NCBI GenBank assembly: GCA_017437755.1
Contig: JAFRXI010000029.1
Span: 1-49,012 of the forward strand
DNA from: Bacteroidales bacterium
GTDB lineage: Bacteria; Bacteroidota; Bacteroidia; Bacteroidales; UBA932
Reading direction: 5' to 3'
DNA: 49,012 nt
Positions 7,986 to 16,886 of this stretch are shown here, in pieces (position 1 is the stretch's first letter; every line of letters starts with the position of its first letter). The notes below the pieces were generated by a model. The model was not told where the DNA came from and searched no databases. It worked only from the letters and a program-made list of their open reading frames with translations. Both the position numbers and the translations under genes were made by a program.

Positions 7986-9197
7986 TCAAATACTTCTTTC
8001 AAGCAACGAACTGTCACCGTAGCTGAGGAAGCGGAAACCGTGGGAAAGGGCGTAATCGTAAATTGTACGCCAGTCGCCACCCACAAAGGCCGAAACCAGC
8101 AGGATAAGGGTGCTTTCCGGTTGATGGAAATTGGTAACCATTTGATCCACAAGGCGGAAGCGGAAGCCTGGCACGATGATGATCCGCGTGCCTGAAACCA
8201 GATGATCGACGGAATTCCGCTCGAGCCAGGCCACTATCGCCCCCAGGGCCTCAGCCGTGGAATAAGGATACTCCCTTATGTACGGTGCCCATTGTTCCAC
8301 CTCACAGGGTACACCGTTTTCAATGCATGAAACGCCTATATAGTACAGCGATTCCAGCGTCCTTACCGAGGTAGTTCCCACCGCGGTGAGGCTTTTACCA
8401 CCAGCCGCGAGTTTTTTCAGCAGTTCCAGTGAAACAGAAAACGGTTCCCGGTGCATCCTGTGGCCGGCCACGTCCCCTCCCTTGACAGGAAGGAAGGTTC
8501 CGGCACCCACGTGCAGGCATACGGACTCCCTGTCTATTCCCTTGGCATTCAAAGCATCAAGCACTCTTTGCGTAAAGTGCAGGCCGGCCGTTGGAGCAGC
8601 CACCGACCCCCTGATCCTGGCATAAAGGGTCTGATAACGGTCGCGGTCCACATCTTCCGATTCCCTGCCGAGATACGGAGGGATCGGAATGGTCCCGCAG
8701 AGTTCCATTACACGGCTGAACGGAGCCCCGTCATCCCACTGGAACCTGACAATACCGGTCTGTCCTTCCCTGGAAACCAGGGTAGCCCGGAGATTCATGG
8801 CCGATACCCGCGGATCGTCATCGGGATTCAGAAGCTCAAGGATATCGCCCTTCCAGCGTTTTGCATTGCCTATCACGCACTTCCAGGAGCAGGAAGAAGT
8901 GGTCTCGAACGATGTATTGTACTCGCACGGATCCACCGGCTCAAGGCAGAATATCTCAAGATGTGCACCGGTGGGCCTGCGGAAATGAAGCCTGGCAGGT
9001 ACCACCTTGGTCTCATTGAAGACCATCAGGGTATTCTCAGGGATGTACGACGGAAGATTCCTGAATACATCTTCTTTAACTATTCCATTCTTATAAAGCA
9101 GCAGCTTGGAGGAATCCCTCTCGGGCAGGGGATACCTTGCGATCCTCTCAGGCGGAAGAGGGTAGGTGAACTCCTTGATATCTATCAGAGGTATCAT
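7986..9197 (-). CDS. queA: tRNA preQ1(34) S-adenosylmethionine ribosyltransferase-isomerase
   Basis: The 403-residue protein has the QueA signature throughout: an N-terminal LPPERIARYPLPERDSSKLL, FNETKVVPARL, AAPTAGLHFT and the C-terminal MVTNFHQPESTLILLVSAF. QueA transfers and isomerises the ribosyl group of SAM onto preQ1 at the wobble base of tRNAs with a GUN anticodon, forming epoxyqueuosine. It works after Tgt, which is encoded in this window at 29041-30195. The region around 110-150 looks somewhat longer than in short QueA proteins. The upstream 500 bases are noncoding and AT-rich; no clear -7/-33 pair was found for this gene. Confidence 0.95.
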   Translation of the reverse strand: MIPLIDIKEFTYPLPPERIARYPLPERDSSKLLLYKNGIVKEDVFRNLPSYIPENTLMVFNETKVVPARLHFRRPTGAHLEIFCLEPVDPCEYNTSFETTSSCSWKCVIGNAKRWKGDILELLNPDDDPRVSAMNLRATLVSREGQTGIVRFQWDDGAPFSRVMELCGTIPIPPYLGRESEDVDRDRYQTLYARIRGSVAAPTAGLHFTQRVLDALNAKGIDRESVCLHVGAGTFLPVKGGDVAGHRMHREPFSVSLELLKKLAAGGKSLTAVGTTSVRTLESLYYIGVSCIENGVPCEVEQWAPYIREYPYSTAEALGAIVAWLERNSVDHLVSGTRIIIVPGFRFRLVDQMVTNFHQPESTLILLVSAFVGGDWRTIYDYALSHGFRFLSYGDSSLLERSI

Positions 9198-9653
9198 TGT
9201 GACATTTAAAAATTTGACGCGAAGTTACATATTAGTCGTGAAATATGGAAATCCTGAGGGATATGCCTGTAAGCGCGGAGCCCGGTTATTTTTGTAACAA
9301 TAAATACCGTTATTTCTTTAACGTGTCTATATACATTTGTAAATATCTATAAAGCGCACCCAAGTGAGCCATAAGGCAAACGAAATAAACACATAAGAAA
9401 TAATTATGAATAAAAATTTAATTATTTAAAATGCTGATAATCAGGTATAAATGTGCTTTTATATAAATCAACAGACGAAGCATTTTCGAGGCAACTGGGC
9501 AGGATTGAAGCATAAACTTCAATAATTGAATTTGATTAGCATGGTTAATATACTAATAATCAGATGTTTTACTATATTTATATTTATTGATACTTCAATA
9601 ATAGAAATACCACAATTTTACCTCACTTCCCTATTGACATTTCACCTGATGAT
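9198..9653. other. AT-rich intergenic region
   Basis: About 450 bases between queA and the XRE regulator carry no credible reading frame on either strand and are much richer in A+T than their surroundings. Two isolated plus-strand -7-like boxes are visible (TATTTTTG at 9287-9294 and TACATTTG at 9332-9339), neither with a TTTG at the right distance. No strong hairpin, tRNA, DnaA box (TTATCCACA) or repeat array was seen. It may hold a small RNA or regulator sites, but nothing specific can be supported. Confidence 0.5.
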
Positions 9654-9684
9654 TTTGATTATCAAATCCAATTATGTATATTTG
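9654..9684 (+). promoter_or_regulatory. Consensus promoter of the XRE regulator
   Basis: TTTG (9654-9657), 19 bases and TATATTTG (9677-9684) match the Bacteroidota promoter exactly. The ATG lies 18 bases after the -7 box, giving a leader of roughly 10-15 bases. Confidence 0.85.
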
Positions 9685-9702
9685 TAAAAATAATATTTGC
9701 AA

Positions 9703-10071
9703 ATGAACACCAGACTCCAGCAATTCATCTCCGCCGAGAATCTCACCCAGTCACAGTTTGCCGACTCCCTCGGCGTGGCCAGGGCGGGCATTTCACACGT
9801 CCTTTCCGGCAGGAACCGCCCGGGGTATGACTTTTTCCGCTCGATTGCCCTGAAGTACCCCAGACTGAACCTCGAATGGCTCATAACCGGCAAGGGCAAG
9901 ATGTACAAAGAGCCCGATATTTTCGCCCACCAGGACGTAATGGAGGCAAATTCCGCCCCCTCAGATGAAATAAATACTTTAAATAGTACGCCGCAATTAT
10001 TTGAAAATAAGAAAATAATTGAAAAAGTTCTAATATTTTACAGTGACGGAACTTTTACCGAGATAGCATAA
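9703..10071 (+). CDS. XRE-family helix-turn-helix protein
   Basis: This 122-residue protein has an N-terminal HTH_3 domain (about 4-58): QQFISAENLTQSQFADSLGV, ARAGISHVLSGRNRPG and a WLITGKG end typical of Bacteroidota XRE regulators. The C-terminal half is polar and unstructured-looking apart from a final KVLIFYSDGTFTEI strand, which may be a dimerisation or sensing element. The ATG at 9703 is preferred over an in-frame TTG two codons upstream because the -7 box at 9677-9684 would leave almost no leader for the latter. It ends 28 bases before pyrD and could be cotranscribed with it. The target is unknown; the AT-rich region upstream is a natural place for autoregulation. Confidence 0.85.
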   Translation: MNTRLQQFISAENLTQSQFADSLGVARAGISHVLSGRNRPGYDFFRSIALKYPRLNLEWLITGKGKMYKEPDIFAHQDVMEANSAPSDEINTLNSTPQLFENKKIIEKVLIFYSDGTFTEIA

Positions 10072-10099
10072 AATCGAGGATTATTGCTATCTTAGAGGC

Positions 10100-11155
10100 A
10101 TGAATTTGTACAAAGTTTTCCTCCGCCCCCTCCTGTTCCGCTTTGGAGGTGACGCGGCCCACAATATCACCATGGCCTTGATGCGGATTGCCGGATCGAT
10201 CCCCCTGGCAAGGCCTTTGATCAGGTTTTGGAACAAGGTTAATGCACCCTCGCTCCAGCGCGAGGTATTCGGGCTCAGCTTCCCAAATCCTGTGGGCCTT
10301 GCAGCCGGCCTGGACAAGAACTGCGAGCAGTACAACCTGCTCTCGGACTACGGCTTTGGATTCATAGAGGTAGGCTCCCTCACTCCGGAGCCCCAGCCCG
10401 GCAATCCCAAGCCCCGCATATTCCGGATTCCCAAGGACAAGGCCATAGTCAACCGCATGGGAATCAACAACAAAGGGGTCAGGCACGCCATTGCCAGGAT
10501 CCAGTCCGATCCCCCCTCATGCATTATCTCCGCAAGCATCGCCCGCAATACCAAAAGCACGTCAGACCAGGAGGTTATCAGGGACTACAGGACCGCATTT
10601 TCGCTGTTGTACGACTTTGTGGACATGATTACGGTCAACATCTCATGCCCCAACGTGGAGGGGATGAGCTCGCTGGAAGAAGTATCCTTCCTGTCGGAAG
10701 TGCTGGACGAACTCCTGTCCCTCAGGCTATGCTACGACAAATACAAGCCGGTGCTCGTAAAAGTCTCCCCGGACATCGAGCCCGAACAGCTGGACAACAT
10801 ATTGGATTACTGCATGATGTCGGGAATCGACGGAGTGGTGGCGACCAATACCACACGCAGTCGCGCAGGCCTTAGCGTCCACCCGCAGAAAATATCCGAT
10901 ATCGGCAACGGAGGCCTCTCCGGGGCACCTTTGTACAACAAGAGCATCCAGATGGTAAGGCACATAAAGGAGTATACCGGAGGGCGTCTCCCCATTGTCG
11001 GATGCGGCGGGATAATGACGCCGGAACAGGCGGCTGAAATGCTTGACGCCGGAGCGTCCCTGATCCAGGTCTATACCGGATTCATTTACGAGGGCCCTGC
11101 GCTTGTAAGGAAGATAAAAAGGCATCTTAGGAAACTGTCAACAGCCAAATCATGA
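10100..11155 (+). CDS. pyrD: Dihydroorotate dehydrogenase, class 2 (quinone type)
   Basis: The 351-residue protein has the class-2 layout: an N-terminal membrane-associating helix pair (1-45), then the FMN barrel with GLAAGLDKN, VGSLTPEPQPGNPKPR, NRMGINN, and ATNTT. It oxidises dihydroorotate with quinone in pyrimidine synthesis. The motif holding the catalytic base reads VNISCPN with Cys183, where E. coli class 2 has Ser (NISSPN); Cys is the class-1 residue. Its stop overlaps the start of cinA by four bases (ATGA), so the two are probably translationally coupled. Confidence 0.93.
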   Translation: MNLYKVFLRPLLFRFGGDAAHNITMALMRIAGSIPLARPLIRFWNKVNAPSLQREVFGLSFPNPVGLAAGLDKNCEQYNLLSDYGFGFIEVGSLTPEPQPGNPKPRIFRIPKDKAIVNRMGINNKGVRHAIARIQSDPPSCIISASIARNTKSTSDQEVIRDYRTAFSLLYDFVDMITVNISCPNVEGMSSLEEVSFLSEVLDELLSLRLCYDKYKPVLVKVSPDIEPEQLDNILDYCMMSGIDGVVATNTTRSRAGLSVHPQKISDIGNGGLSGAPLYNKSIQMVRHIKEYTGGRLPIVGCGGIMTPEQAAEMLDAGASLIQVYTGFIYEGPALVRKIKRHLRKLSTAKS

Positions 11156-12426
11156 TCACAGCATCAATCTGCACCATCGGCGACGAGATTCTGATAGGCC
11201 AGGTGGTGGACACCAATTCGGCCATGATATCCCGCCGGCTTGGTGAAACCGGGGTACGGACAAGCAGGATGATCTCCCTTCCCGACGACAGGGAGACAAT
11301 CATTTCAATCATCCGTAACCAACTGGAAAACAATAGTATAGTAATTACGACAGGGGGACTTGGCCCCACCAAGGACGACATAACCAAAGCCGCGCTCGCA
11401 GCCCTTTCCGGGAGCACGGGGTACGTCATGCACAAGGGGCAACTGGAAATAGTGCACAGGATATTGTCTTCAAGGGGGCTCGACGTACTGGACATCAACA
11501 GGGCGCAGGCCCTGGTACCGGACACTTGCGAGGTCATTCCCAACCAGCTTGGAACGGCTCCGGTGATGGTTTTCCGGTTCCCTGAAGGAAAATTCGGCCA
11601 CCCAGCCGTGCTCTATGCCCTTCCCGGTGTACCGCACGAGGCCGAAGGCGCCATGGACAAGGTCCTGGAAGACATCCGCAGCCATTTCAGCCTCAGAAGC
11701 ATAAGCCACAGGAACATAATGGTTTACGGAATGGCGGAATCGGCCCTTTCAAAACTGATCGCCCCATGGGAGGATTCGCTCCCCCCCGACATGCACCTTG
11801 CCTACCTTCCGGACACCCTCAAGGGCGTAAGGCTGAGGCTTTCCGTATATGATGGCGACAAGGACGACGAGGACAGCCGCCTGGAAGGGCAGATAAAGGC
11901 CCTCAAGGCCATTTTGGGCGACATGGTATATTCCGATACCGACGACACCCTGGAAAGCCGTATAGGGCAGCTTTTACGCCTTTCAGGAAAGACCCTGAGC
12001 GCAGCCGAATCCTGCACGGGCGGTGAAATAGCCCATCTGATCACGACCGTGGCGGGAGCCTCCGAGTATTTCCTCGGTTCCGTGACCTCCTATGCGGTTT
12101 CTGTAAAGGAGGAAGTCCTTGGAGTGCCGGATGATATCATAGCCACCCACGGAGTAGTGAGTGCCGAAGTGGCCGCCGCAATGGCCCGGGGGGTAAGGAA
12201 ACTGACCGGGAGCGACTATGCCGTGTCCACCACCGGACTGGCCGGACCGGACGGAGACGGAGTGAATCCAGGAGGTACGGTATGGATCGGAGTGGCCGGT
12301 CCCAACGGTACCATTACTGTCAAAAGGAGTTATAGAAACGACCGGAAAAGGAACATAGAGCGCTTTTCAGCCTCTGCCTTGGACGAATTGAGGAAAATGA
12401 TAGAGAAGGACCTTAACAATCGGTAG
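11152..12426 (+). CDS. cinA: CinA family protein, nicotinamide-nucleotide amidase
   Basis: This 424-residue two-domain protein has an N-terminal molybdopterin-binding-like COG1058 domain (IGDEILIGQVVDTNS, TTGGLGPTKDD) and a C-terminal CinA amidase domain (AAESCTGGEIA, STTGLAGPDGD). Full-length CinA proteins hydrolyse ADP-ribose and deamidate NMN, recycling NAD breakdown products in the cytosol. The length matches the usual 410-425 residues. It shares ATGA with the end of pyrD. A 43-base gap containing one copy of a 35-base palindromic element separates it from the convergent dipeptidase. Confidence 0.92.
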   Translation: MITASICTIGDEILIGQVVDTNSAMISRRLGETGVRTSRMISLPDDRETIISIIRNQLENNSIVITTGGLGPTKDDITKAALAALSGSTGYVMHKGQLEIVHRILSSRGLDVLDINRAQALVPDTCEVIPNQLGTAPVMVFRFPEGKFGHPAVLYALPGVPHEAEGAMDKVLEDIRSHFSLRSISHRNIMVYGMAESALSKLIAPWEDSLPPDMHLAYLPDTLKGVRLRLSVYDGDKDDEDSRLEGQIKALKAILGDMVYSDTDDTLESRIGQLLRLSGKTLSAAESCTGGEIAHLITTVAGASEYFLGSVTSYAVSVKEEVLGVPDDIIATHGVVSAEVAAAMARGVRKLTGSDYAVSTTGLAGPDGDGVNPGGTVWIGVAGPNGTITVKRSYRNDRKRNIERFSASALDELRKMIEKDLNNR

Positions 12427-12437
12427 CACAATAAGAG

Positions 12438-12472
12438 AAACAAAATAGTTATACGTTATAACATTTTTGTTA
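12438..12472 (+). repeat. 35-base palindromic element, left copy
   Basis: The element reads AAACAAA, 3 bases, GTTA, 3 bases, then GTTATAACATTTTTGTTA (12455-12472). A copy in the opposite orientation lies at 16886-16920 with 29 of 35 positions identical and the same internal spacing. It contains the palindrome GTTATAAC and the wider dyad GTTATA-CGT-TATAAC (12448-12462). Its inner end forms the complement of the dipeptidase stop codon. It may act as terminator, protein-binding site or recombination site. Confidence 0.7.
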
Positions 12473-13546
12473 AGCCCTTAAAGCCTCATTAAACACCCTG
12501 ATAAAGTTCAATCCGGCCACTTTTTCTATCTGGTCGTCGGAATATCCTCGAATTGTCATTTGGTCGAATAACCTGCCAATCATAGAAATGTCCTCCAAGC
12601 CCAGGGGAGGTACGTTTATCCCGTCAAAATCGGACCCGATTCCAACATGGTCTATACCCGCCACGTTTACTGCATGGTCTATGTGGTCAACTATTTCCTT
12701 CACTCCCGGACGGGGAAGCGCCTTCAGCTTATCCTGAGTTTTTTCCCAGGCACGGACCGCATCGGGGTCGGACGGTGATGCGATGAAAGCAGCCTCGGCC
12801 CTGTCGGCCTCCTCCTCGAGTCCGGACTGCGCAAGCGTATGGGCAAAGGAGTCTGAAAGGAAGAGCGGATAGAAATTGACCTGCACCACTCCCCCCTTGT
12901 CGGCAAGTGCACGGAGCATCGGATCCGAGAGGTTCCGCCTGTGCGATGCAAGCGCCCTGCAGCAGGAGTGCGTGGACACAATCGGCACTGATGAGGTTTC
13001 AAGACAGTCGTAGAAAGTCTTGTCGGAAGCGTGTGCAATGTCCACGAGCATTCCAAGCCGGTTCATTTCAGCGACCACTTCCCTTCCAAAACCGCTAAGA
13101 CCGCCCCATCGGGCGTTTCCCGCTGCGGAATCGCAGATTTCGTTGTCGCCGTTGTGGCAAAGGGTCATATACCTGACGCCCATACGGTGGAACAGCCGGA
13201 GAAGGGAGAGGTCGTGCTGGATGGGAAGGCCGTTTTCCATGCCCAGGAAGACCGATATAAGTCCGTCCTCCTTATTCCTGAAGGCATCATCCGGAGAGAA
13301 AGCCATGGCAGCCATGTCAGGGTTCTCCCCAACCGACTCGTATACGGCTTCCAGCATCTGCAGGGCGTACCTGGTCGCCGCGTCAGCCACCATGGTATTG
13401 GGAGTGAACAAGGCGAAGAAAACGGCGTCGACTCCCCCGCGACGCAGCTTGGGGAAGTCGACATGTGAATGCGATCCATCCTTGTCAAGCTTTCTCAAAC
13501 GAATTAACTGAGAAGGCGTATCGCAATGAGAATCAAGTATAAACAT
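12470..13546 (-). CDS. Membrane dipeptidase-like, peptidase family M19
   Basis: The 358-residue metallopeptidase shows the zinc ligands of renal dipeptidase: HCD in DSHCDTP (H7, D9), the Glu in LGMENG, and His in VSTHSCCRAL, with HVGIGSDFDG near the C-terminus. Family members hydrolyse dipeptides, including those with D-residues at the C-terminus. No signal peptide or anchor is visible, so it is probably cytoplasmic here, which is common in bacteria. It starts 3 bases after the DUF2807 gene and is the last gene of the minus-strand valS operon. Confidence 0.9.
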   Translation of the reverse strand: MFILDSHCDTPSQLIRLRKLDKDGSHSHVDFPKLRRGGVDAVFFALFTPNTMVADAATRYALQMLEAVYESVGENPDMAAMAFSPDDAFRNKEDGLISVFLGMENGLPIQHDLSLLRLFHRMGVRYMTLCHNGDNEICDSAAGNARWGGLSGFGREVVAEMNRLGMLVDIAHASDKTFYDCLETSSVPIVSTHSCCRALASHRRNLSDPMLRALADKGGVVQVNFYPLFLSDSFAHTLAQSGLEEEADRAEAAFIASPSDPDAVRAWEKTQDKLKALPRPGVKEIVDHIDHAVNVAGIDHVGIGSDFDGINVPPLGLEDISMIGRLFDQMTIRGYSDDQIEKVAGLNFIRVFNEALRA

Positions 13547-13549
13547 AAC

Positions 13550-14524
13550 CTATCTCATTGCCGATATCGGGGCGAGTGTGGAGCGGATTATCTTGTCAAT
13601 GACAAATTCAGGAGTACCGTTGTAGAAGAGCTCGCCACCGCCAACGAGGTTCACCTTGAGCTTGCCGTCGAGAGTGACTGCGGCCTTGCAAGAGGAAAGC
13701 TCGGCGGTAACGTCTACGAACGGCATTCCCGATGCGTCGAGGAAGGCGGAATTGGTACCCTTAACCTCCAGCGTCTCGGCGGAACCGGAAAGGTTCACCC
13801 TGGAGGAATTGGCCATGTTCACCTTTACATTAAGGGGACTGGCTACCACGCCCACCTGCGAGGAACCGCCGGAGTTCACATCCAGGTTGTTCTCCACCTC
13901 GCCCGAGAACGATATGCCGGACGAGCCGCTCGAAGAGGTCCTCAGGTCATGCGCACCGCCGGTGATATTCAGGGAAGAAGAGCCCTCGGTGGTCAGTGAA
14001 ATTTCGCCGGTGGCATTGATCCCCAGCGAAGCCGATGCTTTCTTGCGAAGCTTGACCTCGGCAACGTTTGTATTGACCCTGAGCACTTTGACCTTTGCCG
14101 CATCGGACAGGGAAAGCTCGAAATTCTGCATATCATAATCGTCGGTGGCGGTAAGCGAAGCCGATCCGGAAAGGGTCACGGCCTCCAGTTCCGGAGTGTA
14201 GACCATGGCGCGCATCACGGGGGCGGGAGCCTTCCGTCCCTTATACATCTTCTTTATGTCGGCGGGCAGGGATTTCTGGTCCAGGGTTATGTACAGCGAC
14301 TTTCCCTTCACGTAGGTCTGGACATAAGGGGCCAGGGGTGCGTCCACCAGGATCTTGACGCCATATTCGCCCTTGGAGAGGGTCACCTCGAATGAACTGG
14401 CTACGTCCAGGGAACGGAACTCGGAGAAATCATGGACCAGTTCCTTGGTCTGGGCCGATGCCGCAAACCCCATGGCAAAGAGTCCGGCAACAACGCCTAA
14501 AACCTTGTAAAACAAGTGTTTCAT
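13550..14524 (-). CDS. Secreted head-GIN domain protein (DUF2807)
   Basis: A signal peptide (about 1-24, ending FAASAQ) is followed by a repetitive beta-rich protein of 324 residues. The DUF2807 head-GIN hallmarks are clear: FRSLDVASSFEVTLSKG near the N-terminus, then alternating hydrophobic strands with many Ser, Gly and Asn (LSGSASLTA, TTEGSSSLNI, GGSSQVGVV), consistent with a right-handed beta-helix. These proteins are common in Bacteroidota as secreted or outer-membrane-facing proteins of unknown function. A run of prolines and lysines at about 80-100 interrupts the repeat. The gene lies 11 bases after the ABC-F gene. Confidence 0.85.
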   Translation of the reverse strand: MKHLFYKVLGVVAGLFAMGFAASAQTKELVHDFSEFRSLDVASSFEVTLSKGEYGVKILVDAPLAPYVQTYVKGKSLYITLDQKSLPADIKKMYKGRKAPAPVMRAMVYTPELEAVTLSGSASLTATDDYDMQNFELSLSDAAKVKVLRVNTNVAEVKLRKKASASLGINATGEISLTTEGSSSLNITGGAHDLRTSSSGSSGISFSGEVENNLDVNSGGSSQVGVVASPLNVKVNMANSSRVNLSGSAETLEVKGTNSAFLDASGMPFVDVTAELSSCKAAVTLDGKLKVNLVGGGELFYNGTPEFVIDKIIRSTLAPISAMR

Positions 14525-14535
14525 ATTGCAGAATT

Positions 14536-16470
14536 TTAATTGTCAATACTCTCGGAAAGCTCGCTCCACTCAAGGGTCCAGTCATCCACGTCCCTCTTGG
14601 CGTTGAGGTATTCCCGAGTCAGGTCCAAAATATCGTCATTTGGAAGCGGATTCGCAAGGATTTTTTCAATTTCATGCATCCTTTCCTCGTTTTTCCCTAT
14701 CATGTCCTCCAGCCAGGCTATTCGGTTCCTCACCTTACGGTCTTCCCTGGAACGGGCCTTTATCTTATCGTATCGCATTCCGGCCTGGACCTTTTCCTGA
14801 GACTTAACTTCCTTATGCTCAATTGGTTCCTTGAACCTTTGCTCCAATTCCTTCAGGTTCTCGATCTTTCTGGATTCCAGGAATTCATCCACGGATCCGA
14901 GGAACTCCCTTACCTTACCGTCGCGGAACTCGTACATCTTGTCCACCAGCCCTTCCAGGAAATCACGGTCATGGGATACTACCACAAGCGTTCCATCGTA
15001 TCTGGCCAGGGCCTGCTTCAACACATCCTTGGACCTGATGTCCATGTGGTTGGTGGGTTCGTCCAGGGCCAGGAGATTGAAAGGCTGGAGCATCAGCTTG
15101 GCCATTCCCAGGCGGGCCCTCTCCCCTCCGCTCAATACGCACACTTTCTTGTCGATATCCTCTCCCCTGAACAGGAAAGCTCCGAGAATATCCCTCAGTC
15201 GCATCCGCACATCGCCCACGGCTATCTTCTCAAGCGTTCCGTACACCGTATCGTTCCCGTCCAGGATATCTTCCTGATTCTGGGCATAATAGCCTATGTT
15301 CACATTATGCCCCAGCCGGGCCTCGCCTGCAGATGGCTCCAACTGGCCGGTTATCAGCTTCATGAGCGTGGTTTTGCCCTCCCCGTTCCGTCCCACCAGA
15401 GCCACTTTCTCGCCGCGGCGTATCTCGATGTCGGCATGGGTGAATACGGTTTTCCCGGGGTACGCAGCAGTGAGGTCCCTGCCCATGAACGGGACATCGC
15501 CGGAACGCGGGGCCTTGGGGAAACGGAGGGTGAGCGCAGAATTGTCCGTCTGGTCTATCTCTATGATTTCCAGCTTCTCAAGCGCCTTGATCCTGGACTG
15601 GACCTGGTTTGATTTTGTGGGCTTGTACCGGAAACGGTTTATGAACTCCTCGGTCTTCTCTATCATCCTGCGCTGATTCTCGTAGGCGGCATTCTGGCTG
15701 GCCATCCGTTCCTCGCGGAGGGAAAGGTACCTGGTGTACGGCACCTTGTAATCATATATGTGCCCCAGCATGATCTCCACAGTCCTGGATGTAACCCTGT
15801 CCAGGAAGCGGCGGTCGTGCGATACCAGAAGCACGGCGCCCCTGAACGCCTTGAGGTAGTCCTCGAACCAGGCGATGGACTCAATGTCAAGGTGATTGGT
15901 GGGTTCGTCGAGCAAGAGGACGTCCGGCGACGAAAGAAGTATCTTGGCCAGTTCTATCCTCATGTTCCACCCCTGGCTGAAAGTCTCGGTGGGACGTCCG
16001 AAATCCTCCTCCCTGAAACCGAGCCCGAAAAGCGTCTTGGCTGCCCTCACCTCAGGAGCTTCTCCACCTTCCAGCGAAAGACGGTCGTTAAGGGTGTTGA
16101 AGCGGTTTATAAGTGCCTCATATTCACTTGATTCATAATCGGTCCTGGAGGCCAGGGCGGAACTTACGGACTCAATTTCGGCCTCCATCCGGTGAATATG
16201 CGAAAAGGCGGTGAGGGCTTCTTCCATCACCGTCTTTCCCCTTGAATGCATCATTATCTGGGGCAGATAGCCGATGGAAATGTCCGACGGCATCTCTATG
16301 TGCCCCGACGACGGCTGCTGTTCGCCCACGATCAGTTTCATAAGGGTGGACTTTCCCGCCCCGTTCTTGCCCACAAGCCCGATCTTGTCGTTCTCCCCTA
16401 TGTGGAAACTGATATTGTCAAGGAGGCTGGTCCCCCCGAACGAAACGGTAACGCCGCCTATGGAGATCAT
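14536..16470 (-). CDS. ABC-F family ATPase, translation factor or antibiotic-resistance type
   Basis: The 644-residue protein has two ABC domains and no membrane domain. Domain 1: Walker A VGKNGAGKST, Walker B LLLDEPTNHLD, signature FSQGWNMR in place of LSGGQ. Domain 2: VGRNGEGKTT, LSGGERARLG, ALDEPTNHMD. Between them is the charged interdomain linker (QNQRRMIEKTEEFINRFR region), and the last 110 residues form a likely coiled coil. ABC-F proteins bind the ribosomal E site. Layout is closest to YheS/Uup types; no specific resistance role can be claimed. Its ATG overlaps the thioesterase stop (TAATG). Confidence 0.9.
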   Translation of the reverse strand: MISIGGVTVSFGGTSLLDNISFHIGENDKIGLVGKNGAGKSTLMKLIVGEQQPSSGHIEMPSDISIGYLPQIMMHSRGKTVMEEALTAFSHIHRMEAEIESVSSALASRTDYESSEYEALINRFNTLNDRLSLEGGEAPEVRAAKTLFGLGFREEDFGRPTETFSQGWNMRIELAKILLSSPDVLLLDEPTNHLDIESIAWFEDYLKAFRGAVLLVSHDRRFLDRVTSRTVEIMLGHIYDYKVPYTRYLSLREERMASQNAAYENQRRMIEKTEEFINRFRYKPTKSNQVQSRIKALEKLEIIEIDQTDNSALTLRFPKAPRSGDVPFMGRDLTAAYPGKTVFTHADIEIRRGEKVALVGRNGEGKTTLMKLITGQLEPSAGEARLGHNVNIGYYAQNQEDILDGNDTVYGTLEKIAVGDVRMRLRDILGAFLFRGEDIDKKVCVLSGGERARLGMAKLMLQPFNLLALDEPTNHMDIRSKDVLKQALARYDGTLVVVSHDRDFLEGLVDKMYEFRDGKVREFLGSVDEFLESRKIENLKELEQRFKEPIEHKEVKSQEKVQAGMRYDKIKARSREDRKVRNRIAWLEDMIGKNEERMHEIEKILANPLPNDDILDLTREYLNAKRDVDDWTLEWSELSESIDN

Positions 16471-16886
16471 TACCTGTCCCCCATCCGGCTCTCGATGAGC
16501 CTCTGAATCTTCTCAGGGCAGGCTACCGGACGGAATGTCCTGGAATTTATGAACCCGAGGGTGACCGACCCTTCGGCGCAGACATTGCCGTCCTGGTTGA
16601 CCACGCTCTGCCTGATGACCAGCTTTGCCATAGGCACCTTCTCGATGGCGGCGGTGGCGGTAAGGATGTCCCCCATCCTGGCCGGATACCTGAAGCGGCA
16701 TTCCACCGAGACGATGGGAGTCATCACGGAATCCTCGCTTTCCAGTTTTTCTATGGGCAGACCTGCATCGGCCATCATGGCGTTCCGGGCAATTTCAAAA
16801 TACCGGATGTAATTTGAATGATGCACCACCGCCATCTGGTCGGTTTCGTAGTACCGGACCGGGAATTTAACCTCAAAATACATCAT
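16470..16886 (-). CDS. YbgC/FadM-type acyl-CoA thioesterase
   Basis: This 138-residue hotdog-fold protein opens with FPVRYYETDQMAVVHHSNYIRYFE, in which the Asp is the catalytic residue of the 4HBT/YbgC family. The length matches the family (130-140). It hydrolyses acyl-CoA or acyl-ACP thioesters in the cytosol; some homologues associate with phospholipid synthesis. Two adjacent ATGs exist (16884-16886 and 16881-16883). The first overlaps the last base of the 35-base palindromic element. It follows valS by 36 bases and overlaps the ABC-F start by one base. Confidence 0.85.
   Translation of the reverse strand: MMYFEVKFPVRYYETDQMAVVHHSNYIRYFEIARNAMMADAGLPIEKLESEDSVMTPIVSVECRFRYPARMGDILTATAAIEKVPMAKLVIRQSVVNQDGNVCAEGSVTLGFINSRTFRPVACPEKIQRLIESRMGDR

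Noticed and set aside
9198-9702. AT-rich gap as replication origin or genomic-island border
   Set aside because: No DnaA boxes, dnaA gene, direct repeats, integrase or tRNA are present; low GC alone is not enough.
12448-12472. Palindromic element as a dif/XerCD site
   Set aside because: The arms and six-base centre do not match the dif consensus I know, and two copies 4.4 kb apart would be unusual for dif.
14392-15612. Long plus-strand open frame of 406 codons opposite the ABC-F gene
   Set aside because: It runs antisense to a clear two-domain ATPase, has low-complexity composition without recognisable domains, and no promoter. Long antisense frames are common in this GC-rich codon usage.
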